Assembly: GCF_003148685.1 (NCBI RefSeq)
Contig: NZ_QGGR01000019.1
Coordinates: 106,990-170,989, forward strand
Length of the DNA: 64,000 nucleotides
Direction: 5' to 3'
Source of the DNA: Actinoplanes xinjiangensis
Lineage (GTDB): Bacteria > Actinomycetota > Actinomycetes > Mycobacteriales > Micromonosporaceae
The position numbers were made by a program, and so were the translations under genes. Positions 8,441 to 16,570 of this stretch are shown here, in pieces. The notes under the pieces are model-generated. The model ran no database searches. It was not told the DNA's origin and worked only from the letters and a program-made list of their open reading frames with translations. Numbering within the stretch: position 1 is the stretch's first letter; each line of letters begins with the position of its first letter.

Positions 8441-8492
8441 AGACGTCGCGGGGCGGCCCGCTGTGACCCCCCGGTCCAGGCCGCCCCGCGAC
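7636..8492 (+). repeat. Duplicated C-terminal module plus hairpin (copy A; copy B 19000-19830)
   Basis: The module running from the SGMS(E/D)GEYQPGD motif to the shared end TAAGTY(A/T)GTLTLTAI is present in both surface proteins, with long identical blocks such as YQPGD, TLQAVQSPQGPL and WESTGALKPVTVTDTR. The similarity continues past the stop: both genes end GCCATCTGA, then GACGT and a GCGGGG hairpin arm. This indicates a segmental duplication or gene conversion. Confidence 0.75.
8445..8492 (+). terminator. Intercistronic hairpin
   Basis: GTCGCGGGGCGGCC (8445-8458) pairs perfectly with GGCCGCCCCGCGAC (8479-8492) across a 20-base loop. There is no U-run. It lies five bases after the stop and 25 bases before the next start, so it may cause partial termination or protect the upstream mRNA. 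Confidence 0.6.
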
Positions 8493-8517
8493 CCCGGTCC
8501 AACGAAAGACCCCCCTC

Positions 8518-9564
8518 ATGCGTACCCGCATCGCCGCAGCCGTTCTGGCTCTGGCCGCCCTCGCCGTGCCCGCGCCCGCCCAGGCCGCGCCGGGAGACGG
8601 CTCGCTGACCTGGTCGGTGTCGCCCTCGGGCCCGAAAGGACCGAACGGACGAGCCGCGCTGGACTACAAACTGGACCCCGGCGCCACCGTGACCGATCAC
8701 GTCGCCGTCACCAACCACTCGAAGCAGCCGCTGACCCTGCGCCTCTACGCCCACGACGCCTTCACCACCGCCGGTGGCGGCTTCGATCTGCGGGCCGGCA
8801 ACGCCACGCCCACCGACGCGGGACGGTGGATCCGACTCGGCCGGCAGCAGCTCACACTGCCGGCATCGTCGCGGGTCGTCGTGCCGTTCACCCTCACCGT
8901 TCCGGCCGACGCCACACCGGGCGATCACGCGGCCGGTGTCGTCGCCTCCCTGGTCGCCGACACCACCGACGCCGCCGGCAACCGGGTCTCCGTCGATCAC
9001 CGGGTCGGCAGCCGTGTCTACCTGCGCGTCACCGGGCCGTTGCAACCCTCACTCACCGTGACCGACGTCGAGATCCAGGCCGTGACGTCCTGGAATCCCC
9101 TGCGCCTGCCGCGCGTCACCGCCACCTTCACCGTCGCCAACACCGGCAACGTACGCCTCGGCGGCACCCCCACGGGGCGGATCGAGGGACCGTTCGGGCT
9201 CGGCACCCGGACCACCACGGCTACCGCGATCCCGGAGATCCTGCCCGGCGGCTCGCTGACCGGCGCCGTCACGCTGGACTCGGTGCCGCCGCTGTTCCGG
9301 GAACAGTTGACACTCGACATCCTGCCCGCGCCCGCCGACGGCCGCACCATCGATCCAGCGCCGGCCCGCGCGGTCCTCGAGCACACCCTCTGGCTGGTCC
9401 CGTGGCCGCAACTCGCTCTCATCGCCCTCACCGCCGCCCTGCTCGTCACCGGGCTCTCCGCCCGCCGCCGACGCAAGGCCCGCATGCGGGCAGCTCTCGC
9501 CGCCGCCGAGAAACGTGGGCGCGAGCAGGCGACCGCAACCCTCGAGAAGGAAGGAATCCGATGA
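8518..9564 (+). CDS. DUF916/WxL-type peptidoglycan-binding domain membrane protein
   Basis: 348 residues. A signal peptide (1-23, ending PAQAA) leads into two beta-sandwich regions: 30-165 resembles the DUF916 / WxL-associated peptidoglycan-binding domain (TVTDHVAVTNHSKQPLTLRL, then VPFTLTVPADATPGDHAAGV), and 175-275 is a second Ig-like domain. A membrane helix at about 293-313 (WPQLALIALTAALLVTGL) and a basic cytoplasmic tail (RRRRKARMR) follow. It is probably fixed in the membrane and binds wall or surface proteins of the same operon. Its stop overlaps the next start (ATGA). Confidence 0.75.
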   Translation: MRTRIAAAVLALAALAVPAPAQAAPGDGSLTWSVSPSGPKGPNGRAALDYKLDPGATVTDHVAVTNHSKQPLTLRLYAHDAFTTAGGGFDLRAGNATPTDAGRWIRLGRQQLTLPASSRVVVPFTLTVPADATPGDHAAGVVASLVADTTDAAGNRVSVDHRVGSRVYLRVTGPLQPSLTVTDVEIQAVTSWNPLRLPRVTATFTVANTGNVRLGGTPTGRIEGPFGLGTRTTTATAIPEILPGGSLTGAVTLDSVPPLFREQLTLDILPAPADGRTIDPAPARAVLEHTLWLVPWPQLALIALTAALLVTGLSARRRRKARMRAALAAAEKRGREQATATLEKEGIR

Positions 9565-11075
9565 CCGGCCGGAGAACCAACCGCCTGCGGAAGACCGTCG
9601 TCGTCGCCGCCACGTCGTTGACGGTGGTGTTGAGCGCCGGCCTGCCGGCGGTCGCGACCACACCCGCCGACGGCGCCGACCTGGTCGCGCTCTCCGTCGA
9701 GTCCGGCGAACTGCGACTGAGCTTTCGCGGCGACGGACGAACCGGCACCGATCCGCAGTCGGTCCGGTTCACCGCCTCGGGAGCACCGGTCGGCGTGATC
9801 CCCGACGATCCCGCGTTCTCGTTCCTCGGCCGCCCCGGCGCACCGGTGTGGTCGTTGCAGGACGGCTCGCCGTTCTCCACGTTCGACACCACCGCGATCA
9901 CCAGGGGCGAGGTGACGCTGGAACTCGCCGCGGTCGAGGGCCTCGGCGCCTTCGCCGCCTACACGCTGTCGGAGTGGGGCCGGCCCACCCTGCTGCTCGA
10001 CAGTGACGGCCGGCGCAGCACCCGGCTGCCGGCCGGGCGCCGGGTGGGCGGCGTGGTGTGGTTGTTCGACGCCGTCGGGGAGTACCGGGTGACGCTGCGG
10101 GCGACCTCGCGTACCGGTGCGCGGACGCTTCAGGACGAGGCGGTCTACACCGTGTCGGTACCGGCCGGAGCCGAGGCCGTCCCGGCGGCGCAGGCACCCC
10201 CGGTGCAGAAGGCCGACCCGGCCACCACGACGGCCGCCGGGTCCGCCACGGCGAACAAGGCCGTGGCTGCCGGGACCTCGGCTCCCACCGCCACCGGCAG
10301 GAAGGTGATCGCCGACGGGCACGTCGACATGGGGCCGGTACTCGACGGCGGCACGCTGCGGATCCGGCTGAAGGACGACAGCACCACTCCCCCGACCTGG
10401 CGTGAACCCGCCGACGTCATGCTCAAGGTGACCGACAAGGCTCGGATCGACGTACCGTCGGGTGCCGGGTACGCGTTCCTCGGCAAGGCCGGCGACAAGG
10501 TCCACCTGCTGCCCCAGTCGCAGCAGCCCGGCATCGTCTGGCCCGGCTGGAACACCCAGCACGAATCCGTGGTCAAGGGCACCAAAGGCACCGTCACCTG
10601 GCGCCTCAAGCAGGTGCGCGGCCCGGGTCGGTTCACGCTGTTCCTCACCGGCTCGTTCGGCACCCCCGAGGTCATCTTCGACTCGGCGAAGTCGCTGCCT
10701 CAGCGGCTGGGCATAGCGCCCAACACCCACGCGCACGGCAACTGGGCCTTCACCAAGCCCGGGGTCTACCAGCTCACCGTCGACATGACCGCCACCACCA
10801 CCGCCGGCAGGAGCGTGTCGGACACCAGGACCCTGACCGTCGCCGTCGGGAACTCGACGAGCACCGACGGTGGTGACGCCCCGGACCCGGGTAACGGTGG
10901 TGGATCGGCCACCGACGACGACACCGGCGGCGGGGGCCTCGCCGAGACCGGCACGGACATCGCCTCGATCGCCGGCGGCGGAGCACTGCTGCTCATCACC
11001 GGCACGGCCGTCGTCGTGCTCGCCCGGCGGCGGCGAAGCGAGCACGGTCACGTGTCCACTCCCGACCCTTCCTAA
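9561..11075 (+). CDS. Two-domain choice-of-anchor M protein with LAETG sortase signal
   Basis: 504 residues. Signal peptide about 1-32. Two choice-of-anchor M domains occupy about 38-200 and 250-430, joined by an Ala/Pro/Thr linker. The second has GHVDM and THAHGNW; the first has neither GHxD nor HxH (its equivalent reads GRRVGGVVW), so it looks like a degenerate, non-metal copy. The C-terminus has a Gly/Asp spacer, LAETG, a hydrophobic helix (IAGGGALLLITGTAVVVLA) and RRRR: a sortase sorting signal of the LAxTG class. No sortase gene is in the window. It overlaps the previous gene by ATGA. Confidence 0.85.
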   Translation: MTGRRTNRLRKTVVVAATSLTVVLSAGLPAVATTPADGADLVALSVESGELRLSFRGDGRTGTDPQSVRFTASGAPVGVIPDDPAFSFLGRPGAPVWSLQDGSPFSTFDTTAITRGEVTLELAAVEGLGAFAAYTLSEWGRPTLLLDSDGRRSTRLPAGRRVGGVVWLFDAVGEYRVTLRATSRTGARTLQDEAVYTVSVPAGAEAVPAAQAPPVQKADPATTTAAGSATANKAVAAGTSAPTATGRKVIADGHVDMGPVLDGGTLRIRLKDDSTTPPTWREPADVMLKVTDKARIDVPSGAGYAFLGKAGDKVHLLPQSQQPGIVWPGWNTQHESVVKGTKGTVTWRLKQVRGPGRFTLFLTGSFGTPEVIFDSAKSLPQRLGIAPNTHAHGNWAFTKPGVYQLTVDMTATTTAGRSVSDTRTLTVAVGNSTSTDGGDAPDPGNGGGSATDDDTGGGGLAETGTDIASIAGGGALLLITGTAVVVLARRRRSEHGHVSTPDPS

Positions 11076-11096
11076 TGAAAATGAAAACCATTAGGA
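11071..11096. promoter_or_regulatory. Zur-like box before the transporter operon
   Basis: TGAAAATGAAAACCA (11076-11090) has a perfect Zur left half. It sits inside a larger inverted repeat, CCTAATG (11071-11077) with CATTAGG (11089-11095). It overlaps the sortase-anchored gene's stop codon and is 50-70 bases before the next start. AT-rich bases here contrast with the flanks. The match to the Zur consensus is weaker than at 5323. Confidence 0.5.
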
Positions 11097-11145
11097 TTTA
11101 GCGTGATCCGGCATCCGACGCCGGATCCATCCCTAGGAGAAGACC

Positions 11146-11799
11146 TTGCGTAAACCCCTCCGCCTGCTCCTGGGCAGCGGCATCCTCGCCGCCGCCCTGC
11201 TCGGCACCGCGGTTCCCGCCCAAGCCGCCGGGACCGTGGTCCTGAGCGCCGGCCACGTCGACGTGGTCGACCTCGCCTATGAGGACGGTGTCCTCGAGAT
11301 CGGCGTCCACGACGAGACCGTCGAACCGGACGTCGAACGCGAGGTCGACGACGTGATCTTCCTGGTCAGGAACGCCGCGAAGACCACGGTCCCGGACGAC
11401 CCCTCGTTCGGCTTCCTCGGCGCCACCGGCAAGCCGGTCTGGATCCTGCCCGAGATCCAGAACGAGGAGCTGATCTGGCCCGGCATCGCCACCGAGGAGA
11501 TCGAGAACGGCGTCTTCACCGCCGACACGGTCACGCTGAAGTTCGAGAAGGTCACCGGCTCCGGCCGGTTCGCCATCTTCACCGAGAACGCGGTCGGTTC
11601 CCCGAACGTGCTGGTCGACAGCGGTGACGGCCTGCCCGACGCGCTGCCGCTCACGACCGGCACGCACCAGCACACCAGCTGGGCGTTCCAGAAGGCCGGC
11701 GTCTACCTCATCAAGGTCCGGGCGACCGCGAAGCTGGCCGCCACCGGTCAGACCGTCACCTCGGAGCCGGCCGTCTACAAGTTCGTGGTCCAGCCGTGA
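11146..11799 (+). CDS. Choice-of-anchor M domain secreted protein
   Basis: 217 residues. Signal peptide 1-27 (LLLGSGILAAALLGTAVPAQA). One choice-of-anchor M domain fills the rest: GHVDVVDL at about 36, FGFLGATGKPVWILPE near 90-105, and THQHTSW at about 174-180. It is rich in Asp/Glu and has no anchor, so it is probably released or held by partners. It starts at TTG 11146 with TAGGAGA upstream. It is the first gene of a run that continues by GTGA overlap into another domain protein and then the metal-binding lipoprotein, suggesting a secreted metal-binding accessory. Confidence 0.82.
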   Translation: MRKPLRLLLGSGILAAALLGTAVPAQAAGTVVLSAGHVDVVDLAYEDGVLEIGVHDETVEPDVEREVDDVIFLVRNAAKTTVPDDPSFGFLGATGKPVWILPEIQNEELIWPGIATEEIENGVFTADTVTLKFEKVTGSGRFAIFTENAVGSPNVLVDSGDGLPDALPLTTGTHQHTSWAFQKAGVYLIKVRATAKLAATGQTVTSEPAVYKFVVQP

Positions 11800-12419
11800 G
11801 GGCCGCCGCGGTCGTAGCCGCCGCCCTGAGCCTCGTGGTCGCCGCCGCCGTGCCGGCCCAGGCCGCCACCGTCACTCTCACCAGCGGCCATGTCGACGTC
11901 CTCGACGTCGACTACACCGCCGGCGCCCTGGTCCTGAACGTCAACGACGACGTGACCGAGCGCAACCCGGCCGACGTGGTCTTCCAGGTCCCGGCCGCCG
12001 CGAAGATCACCGTGCCGTCGGGAAGCGCGTGGTCGTTCCTCGGCACGGCCGGAAGCACCGCATGGGTCCTGCCCCAGGGCAACACCAGCGGCCTGCTCTG
12101 GGCCGGCTGGAACACCGCCGAGGTCCCGTCCGGCGTCTTCCAGAGCAACTCGGTGACGTTCCGGCTCAACAGCTTCACCGGGCCCGGCCACGTCAGCGTC
12201 TACACCGTCTCGGCCGGCACCCCGACCAGGCTGTTCGACTCCTCCAACGGCCTGCCCGACACGCGGACCGTCACCTACAACGCGCACACCCACGCCAACT
12301 GGGGCTTCACCGCGGCCGGCACCTACACCCTCGACTTCGAGGTGACCGGCAGGCTGCTGTCCACCGGCGCGACCGTCACCACCGGTGTGAAGGCGTTCAC
12401 CTTCACCGTCCTGCCGTGA
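11796..12419 (+). CDS. Choice-of-anchor M domain secreted protein
   Basis: 207 residues. Signal peptide 1-23 (VVAAALSLVVAAAVPAQA), then one domain with GHVDVLDV, WSFLGTAGSTAWVLPQ, LLWAGWNT and the AHTHANW His motif. No membrane anchor or sortase signal. GTG start overlaps the upstream stop (GTGA). Together with its neighbour it makes two consecutive one-domain versions of a module that is also fused or inserted elsewhere in this operon. A strong hairpin follows five bases after the stop. Confidence 0.82.
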   Translation: MRAAAVVAAALSLVVAAAVPAQAATVTLTSGHVDVLDVDYTAGALVLNVNDDVTERNPADVVFQVPAAAKITVPSGSAWSFLGTAGSTAWVLPQGNTSGLLWAGWNTAEVPSGVFQSNSVTFRLNSFTGPGHVSVYTVSAGTPTRLFDSSNGLPDTRTVTYNAHTHANWGFTAAGTYTLDFEVTGRLLSTGATVTTGVKAFTFTVLP

Positions 12420-12423
12420 TCCA

Positions 12424-12460
12424 GGCGGGTCCGCTCCACCGGAATTGGAGCGGACCCGCC
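12424..12460 (+). terminator. Strong 15-bp hairpin between operon genes
   Basis: GGCGGGTCCGCTCCA (12424-12438) pairs perfectly with TGGAGCGGACCCGCC (12446-12460) over a seven-base loop. No U-tract follows, as is usual for actinomycete hairpin terminators. It lies 21 bases before the binding-protein ATG, so it may set a lower transporter-to-surface-protein ratio. Confidence 0.7.
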
Positions 12461-12481
12461 GCCCACCGTACCCGGAGAACG

Positions 12482-14026
12482 ATGAAACGCCTGCTCGCCG
12501 CCACCCTGCTGCTCGGCGCCGTGGCCGGCTGCGCGCCGCCGCCCGCCCTGTCCGACACCGACGGGCGCGTCCAGGTCGTCACCACCACCGGCATCCTGGC
12601 CGACCTGGTCCGCAACGTCGGCGGCGACCGCGTCCTGGTCGACTCGATCGTTCCGGACAACGCCGACGCCCACGCCTACGAACCGACGCTGCGCGACGTG
12701 CGCAACGTCGTCTACGCCGACGTGGCGTTCAGCAACTACCTGCTGCTCGAGGCGCAGAGCGTGATCAAGACGCTGGACGCCAACCTGCCCGACGGCGTCG
12801 AGCAGATCTCCCTCGCCGAAGGCGCCACCAAATACGCCGCCGAGATCATCCCGCTCGTCGAGGACGTCTCTCTGGACACCATCTGGCTCGGCCTGCGCGC
12901 CCGGGGTTCCGGCGCGGTGCACGGGGTCACCCGCTCCTCCGACGTCCGGCTCTCGGCGACCCGCGTCGACGGTCCCGGCCGGCTGTCCGCCTACCTGACC
13001 GAGTCGTTCGGCAATCCCGACATCGCCTTCGACTCCGGCGACGGTTTCGACCCCGCCAACGGCTACCGCGACGACACCATGAACCTGCCGCCGGACGCCC
13101 ATACCCATATGAGCTGGGCGTTCACCGAACCGGGTATCTACCGGCTCACGCTGCGCGCGGAGCTCGCGGTGTCCGCCGACAGCAAGCCGTTGCCGATGGG
13201 CGAGCAGACCTTCACCTTCGCCGTCGGCGTGGACCCGCACACCGTGCCCGGCATGGACGGGGCGCTCGTCCTGCACGACGGGCACACCGACGTCACGGCT
13301 GACATCGACACCGGTGAGCTCTACCTGTGGGGCGACGGCCACGGCGGCACCGAGCAGGTACGCCTCGATCCCGGCCGTACCGTGATCGAGGTTCCGGCCA
13401 AGGCGCTCAAGGAGGTGCCCGCCGGGCCGGGTCTCCGGTTCCTCGGACGGCCCGGCACCCAGATCCACCAGCTCCCGCAGGCGGTGCTCGGCCGGCACGT
13501 GCACGGCGAGATCGATCCGCACCTGTGGCAGGACGCCGGCAACGCACAGTCCTACGTCGAGCTGATCCGGGACACGCTGATCACCGCCGACCCGGCCGGC
13601 ACCGCCGCCTACCGGGCCAACACCGACCGGTATCTGACCGAATTGAGCAGGCTCGACGCGTACCTCCGGGAACAGATCGACGCCATCCCGGCGGCGAACC
13701 GCCATCTGGTGACCACCCACGACGCCTTCGCCTATCTGGCCAAGGCCTACGGCATCCCGGTCGCCGGTTTCGTCACCCCGAACCCGGCCGTCGAACCGAG
13801 TCTCGCCGACCGGCGCCGCCTCACCGAGACGCTGCGCAACCTGCACATCCGCGCGGTCTTCCTGGAACCGAACCTGCGCGCCCGCTCCTCCACCCTCGTC
13901 GAGGTCGCCAGAGATCAGAACGTCAAGGTCTGCGACATCTACGGCGACGCCTTCGACGACCGGGTCACCGACTACGTGTCGATGATGCGGTTCAACGCCG
14001 ACTCCCTCCGCTCCTGCCTCTCCTGA
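12482..14026 (+). CDS. Anchored-repeat ABC transporter metal-binding lipoprotein with inserted permuted surface domain
   Basis: 514 residues. Lipoprotein signal with lipobox Cys17. The two halves of a ZnuA/TroA-type binding protein are residues 25-130 and 338-514; likely metal ligands are H64 (DAHAYEP), H347 (DPHLW), H413 (TTHDAF) and D489. Between them, where ZnuA has its His-rich loop, are about 205 residues of choice-of-anchor M sequence in swapped order: the C-terminal half (133-250, with HTHMSW at 207-212) comes before the N-terminal half (259-335, with HDGHTD at 265-270 and ending LPQ). This is a circular permutation. The family corresponds to TIGR03772. It delivers Zn2+ or Mn2+ to the ATPase/permease downstream (metal inferred from Zur context). 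Ribosome site CGGAGAA precedes ATG 12482. Confidence 0.88.
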   Translation: MKRLLAATLLLGAVAGCAPPPALSDTDGRVQVVTTTGILADLVRNVGGDRVLVDSIVPDNADAHAYEPTLRDVRNVVYADVAFSNYLLLEAQSVIKTLDANLPDGVEQISLAEGATKYAAEIIPLVEDVSLDTIWLGLRARGSGAVHGVTRSSDVRLSATRVDGPGRLSAYLTESFGNPDIAFDSGDGFDPANGYRDDTMNLPPDAHTHMSWAFTEPGIYRLTLRAELAVSADSKPLPMGEQTFTFAVGVDPHTVPGMDGALVLHDGHTDVTADIDTGELYLWGDGHGGTEQVRLDPGRTVIEVPAKALKEVPAGPGLRFLGRPGTQIHQLPQAVLGRHVHGEIDPHLWQDAGNAQSYVELIRDTLITADPAGTAAYRANTDRYLTELSRLDAYLREQIDAIPAANRHLVTTHDAFAYLAKAYGIPVAGFVTPNPAVEPSLADRRRLTETLRNLHIRAVFLEPNLRARSSTLVEVARDQNVKVCDIYGDAFDDRVTDYVSMMRFNADSLRSCLS

Positions 14027-14044
14027 ACCACCCGAGGACCAGCC

Positions 14045-14923
14045 TTGATCAAGTCCCTGCTCGCCGTGCTGCTCGCGGCGGCTCCCAGCCCGACTCCCGG
14101 CCTGGACCAGTCCCTCGACCCCGGCCAGGCCCAGGCCACCGGCCGGGCAGTGCTGGAGACCGGCCATGTCGACATCGGCCCCCGCCTGCGGGACGGCAGG
14201 TGGACCATCCAGATCCACGACGACCACGCCGTCCCTTCGGTGTGGCGCGAACCCGCCGACACCGTCCTGCGGGTCCGCGACGCCGCCCGTCTGCAGATAC
14301 CCGACGACCCGGCCTACGCGTTCCTCGGTGAGCCGCCGGGCACGCAGGTGCACGTGGTGCCGCAGACCGAGAAGCAGGGAGTCGTCTGGATCGGCTGGAA
14401 CACCCAGGATCCGGGCGTGATCGGCGCGATCGACCGGGGCGTCACCATGACGCTGCGCGGCGTGCAGGGCCCCGGCGGTGTCACGGTCTTCCTCCAGTCC
14501 GGCAATCTCGGCGCCCCTCAGGTGCTGTGGAGCAGCGCGAAGCCACTGCCGCAACCGATGTGGGTGGAGACCAACACCCACACCCACGCCAACTGGGTGT
14601 TCGGCAGGCCCGGCGCCTACCAGCTCGCCGTCGACATCAGCGCCGACCTCGCCGACGGCACCACCGCCACGGCGAGCACCGTGCTGCGCGTCGCGGTCGG
14701 TGACGCCACCGAGCCGGACTACGACACCGCCTTCACCGCGCCCCTGGCGGCCGGTTCGGCGTCCGCCCCCGCCGCGGCCGCCGCCGAGCCCGACACCTCA
14801 TCGGGTACGTGGCAGACGCCCACCCTGATCGGCGCCGGCCTCCTCGCGGTCCTGATCATCGTGGCACTGGTGGCCTGGCAGGCGACCGTGCGCCGCCGCG
14901 CCGAACGGGAGAACTTCCGGTGA
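14045..14923 (+). CDS. Membrane-anchored choice-of-anchor M domain protein
   Basis: 292 residues. A short N-terminal hydrophobic segment (1-13), then a choice-of-anchor M domain at about 35-225 with GHVDIGPRL, YAFLGEPPGTQVHVVPQ and THTHANW. Ala/Pro-rich spacer, then a membrane helix at about 258-280 (LIGAGLLAVLIIVALVAW) and a short basic tail. It would hold one surface domain next to the membrane, between the lipoprotein and the transporter. TTG 14045 start with GAGGA upstream. Its stop overlaps the ATPase start (GTGA), linking production of the two. Confidence 0.82.
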   Translation: MIKSLLAVLLAAAPSPTPGLDQSLDPGQAQATGRAVLETGHVDIGPRLRDGRWTIQIHDDHAVPSVWREPADTVLRVRDAARLQIPDDPAYAFLGEPPGTQVHVVPQTEKQGVVWIGWNTQDPGVIGAIDRGVTMTLRGVQGPGGVTVFLQSGNLGAPQVLWSSAKPLPQPMWVETNTHTHANWVFGRPGAYQLAVDISADLADGTTATASTVLRVAVGDATEPDYDTAFTAPLAAGSASAPAAAAAEPDTSSGTWQTPTLIGAGLLAVLIIVALVAWQATVRRRAERENFR

Positions 14924-15642
14924 GCGCGGCTCTGGAGATGATCGGCGTGGCCGCCGACCTGGGTGGCCGTCCGGTGCTGCGCGACGTCGACGTACGCCTG
15001 GACGCCGGTGACTTCACCGCCCTGCTGGGTCCCAACGGCGCCGGCAAGACCACCCTGATGCGGGCCGCGCTCGGACTGATCCCGCTGCGCGCCGGCACGG
15101 TCCGCACCGGTACCGCCGGATACGTGCCGCAGCGCCACGAGTTCACCTGGGACTTCCCGGCCTCGGTGCAGGACGCGGTACTCAGCGGCCTGGTCCGCCG
15201 GATCGGCCTGTTCCGCCGGCCCACGGTCGCGCACTGGCGGGCCGCCTGGGACGCCCTCGACCGGGTCCGCCTGGCCGACCTGCGTAAGCGTCCGGTCGGC
15301 GAGCTGTCCGGCGGGCAGCGGCAGCGGGTGCTGGTGGCCCGTGCGCTGGTGCTGGAGCCGTCGGTGCTGCTGCTCGACGAGCCGTTCACCGGGCTCGACA
15401 TGCCGGCCCAGGAGACACTGACCGACCTGTTCACCGAGATCGCCCGGGAACGGGCCGTGCTGATGGCCACCCACGATCTGACCGCGGCGGCGTACACCTG
15501 TGATCGTCTGATCCTGCTCAACCGCACCGTGATCGCCTCCGGCCCGGCCGCGGACCTGAAGGACCCGGAGCTCTGGATGCGGACCTTCGACGTCGGACCC
15601 GGCAGCCACCTGCTCAAAGCCCTCGACCTCGTGGGAGCCTGA
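14920..15642 (+). CDS. Anchored-repeat type metal ABC transporter ATP-binding protein
   Basis: 240 residues, normal for a ZnuC/MntA-type ATPase. Walker A GPNGAGKTT, signature LSGGQRQRVLVARAL, Walker B VLLLDEPFTGLD, and H-loop ATHD. It energises import of the metal carried by the lipoprotein at 12482 through the permease at 15644; it corresponds to the TIGR03771 family. GTG start overlaps the previous stop, and the permease begins one base after this stop. All three transporter parts are therefore in one transcription unit with the surface domains. Confidence 0.92.
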   Translation: MSAALEMIGVAADLGGRPVLRDVDVRLDAGDFTALLGPNGAGKTTLMRAALGLIPLRAGTVRTGTAGYVPQRHEFTWDFPASVQDAVLSGLVRRIGLFRRPTVAHWRAAWDALDRVRLADLRKRPVGELSGGQRQRVLVARALVLEPSVLLLDEPFTGLDMPAQETLTDLFTEIARERAVLMATHDLTAAAYTCDRLILLNRTVIASGPAADLKDPELWMRTFDVGPGSHLLKALDLVGA

Positions 15643-15643
15643 C

Positions 15644-16492
15644 GTGTCCCCGTGGCAGTTCCTCGCCGACCTGACCAACCCCGACCTGGCATTCCTGCCC
15701 AAGGCCCTGACCATCGCCGTGCTGTCGGCGATCATGTGCGGGGTCGTCGGCTGCTACGTGGTGCTGCGCGGCATGGCGTTCATCGGCGACGCCGTCGCCC
15801 ATGCCGTGTTCCCCGGCCTGGCGATCGCGTTCCTGTTCTCCGGCAGCCTGGTCCTCGGCGGCACGATCGCCGGAGTCGTCACCGCCCTGCTGGTGACGGT
15901 GTTCGCCCAGAACCGGCGGCTGAAGGAGGACTCCGTCATCGGGATCTTCTTCGTGGCCGCGTTCGCCCTCGGCATCGTGATCATCTCCCGGGCACCGGGC
16001 TACGCCGGATCGCTGCAACAGTTCCTGTTCGGCTCGATCACCGGCATCCCCGACCGCGACCTCTACGTCGTCGGTGGCACCACCATCGCCGTGCTCCTGG
16101 CGGTGTTCCTGCTGCACAAGGAGTTCGTCGCGGTCACCCTAGACCGGGAGATGGCCCGCGCGCTGGGCCTGCGCACGTTCTGGCTCGACCTCATGCTCTA
16201 TGTGCTGGTCACCCTGGCCGTGGTGATGGCCGTCCAGACCATCGGCAACATCCTCGTCCTGGCCCTGCTGATCACCCCGGCGGCGACCGCCCGGCTGCTC
16301 ACCGACCGCCTCGCCGTGATGATGGCGCTCGCACCGGCGATCGGCGCGGGCTGTGCCCTGATCGGCCTCTACCTGTCCTGGTCCTGGGACCTGCCGGTCG
16401 GCGGCACCATCGTGCTCACCCTCACCGGCGCCTTCCTGGTCGCCCACCTGGCGGCGCCACGTCACGGGCTGATCGCCCGGCTGGCCGCCTGA
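15644..16492 (+). CDS. Anchored-repeat type metal ABC transporter permease
   Basis: 282 residues with eight to nine hydrophobic helices, of the ABC-3 (ZnuB/TroC) family and the TIGR03770 subtype. Typical segments include VLRGMAFIGDAVAHAVFPGLA near 40-60 and the QTIGNILVLALLITPAATARL region around 200-220. It forms the transmembrane channel for Zn2+/Mn2+. GTG 15644 follows the ATPase stop by one base. It is the last transporter gene before a hairpin and the giant surface protein. Confidence 0.92.
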   Translation: MSPWQFLADLTNPDLAFLPKALTIAVLSAIMCGVVGCYVVLRGMAFIGDAVAHAVFPGLAIAFLFSGSLVLGGTIAGVVTALLVTVFAQNRRLKEDSVIGIFFVAAFALGIVIISRAPGYAGSLQQFLFGSITGIPDRDLYVVGGTTIAVLLAVFLLHKEFVAVTLDREMARALGLRTFWLDLMLYVLVTLAVVMAVQTIGNILVLALLITPAATARLLTDRLAVMMALAPAIGAGCALIGLYLSWSWDLPVGGTIVLTLTGAFLVAHLAAPRHGLIARLAA

Positions 16493-16510
16493 CGCCTCGC
16501 TGCCCGCCTA

Positions 16511-16534
16511 CGCGCCCGGTCACGGCCGGGCGCG
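16511..16534 (+). terminator. Intercistronic hairpin
   Basis: CGCGCCCGG (16511-16519) and CCGGGCGCG (16526-16534) form a nine-base-pair stem with a six-base loop, 18 bases after the permease stop. It probably lowers read-through into the large surface-protein gene. Confidence 0.55.
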
Positions 16535-16570
16535 CCGTCACCATGCCCGCATCCGAAAGGGAACAGCCCC

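Noticed and set aside
12323..14587. Minus-strand open frame of 754 codons opposite the metal lipoprotein
   Set aside because: No recognisable domain; the plus strand has a lipobox, metal ligands and proper operon overlaps.
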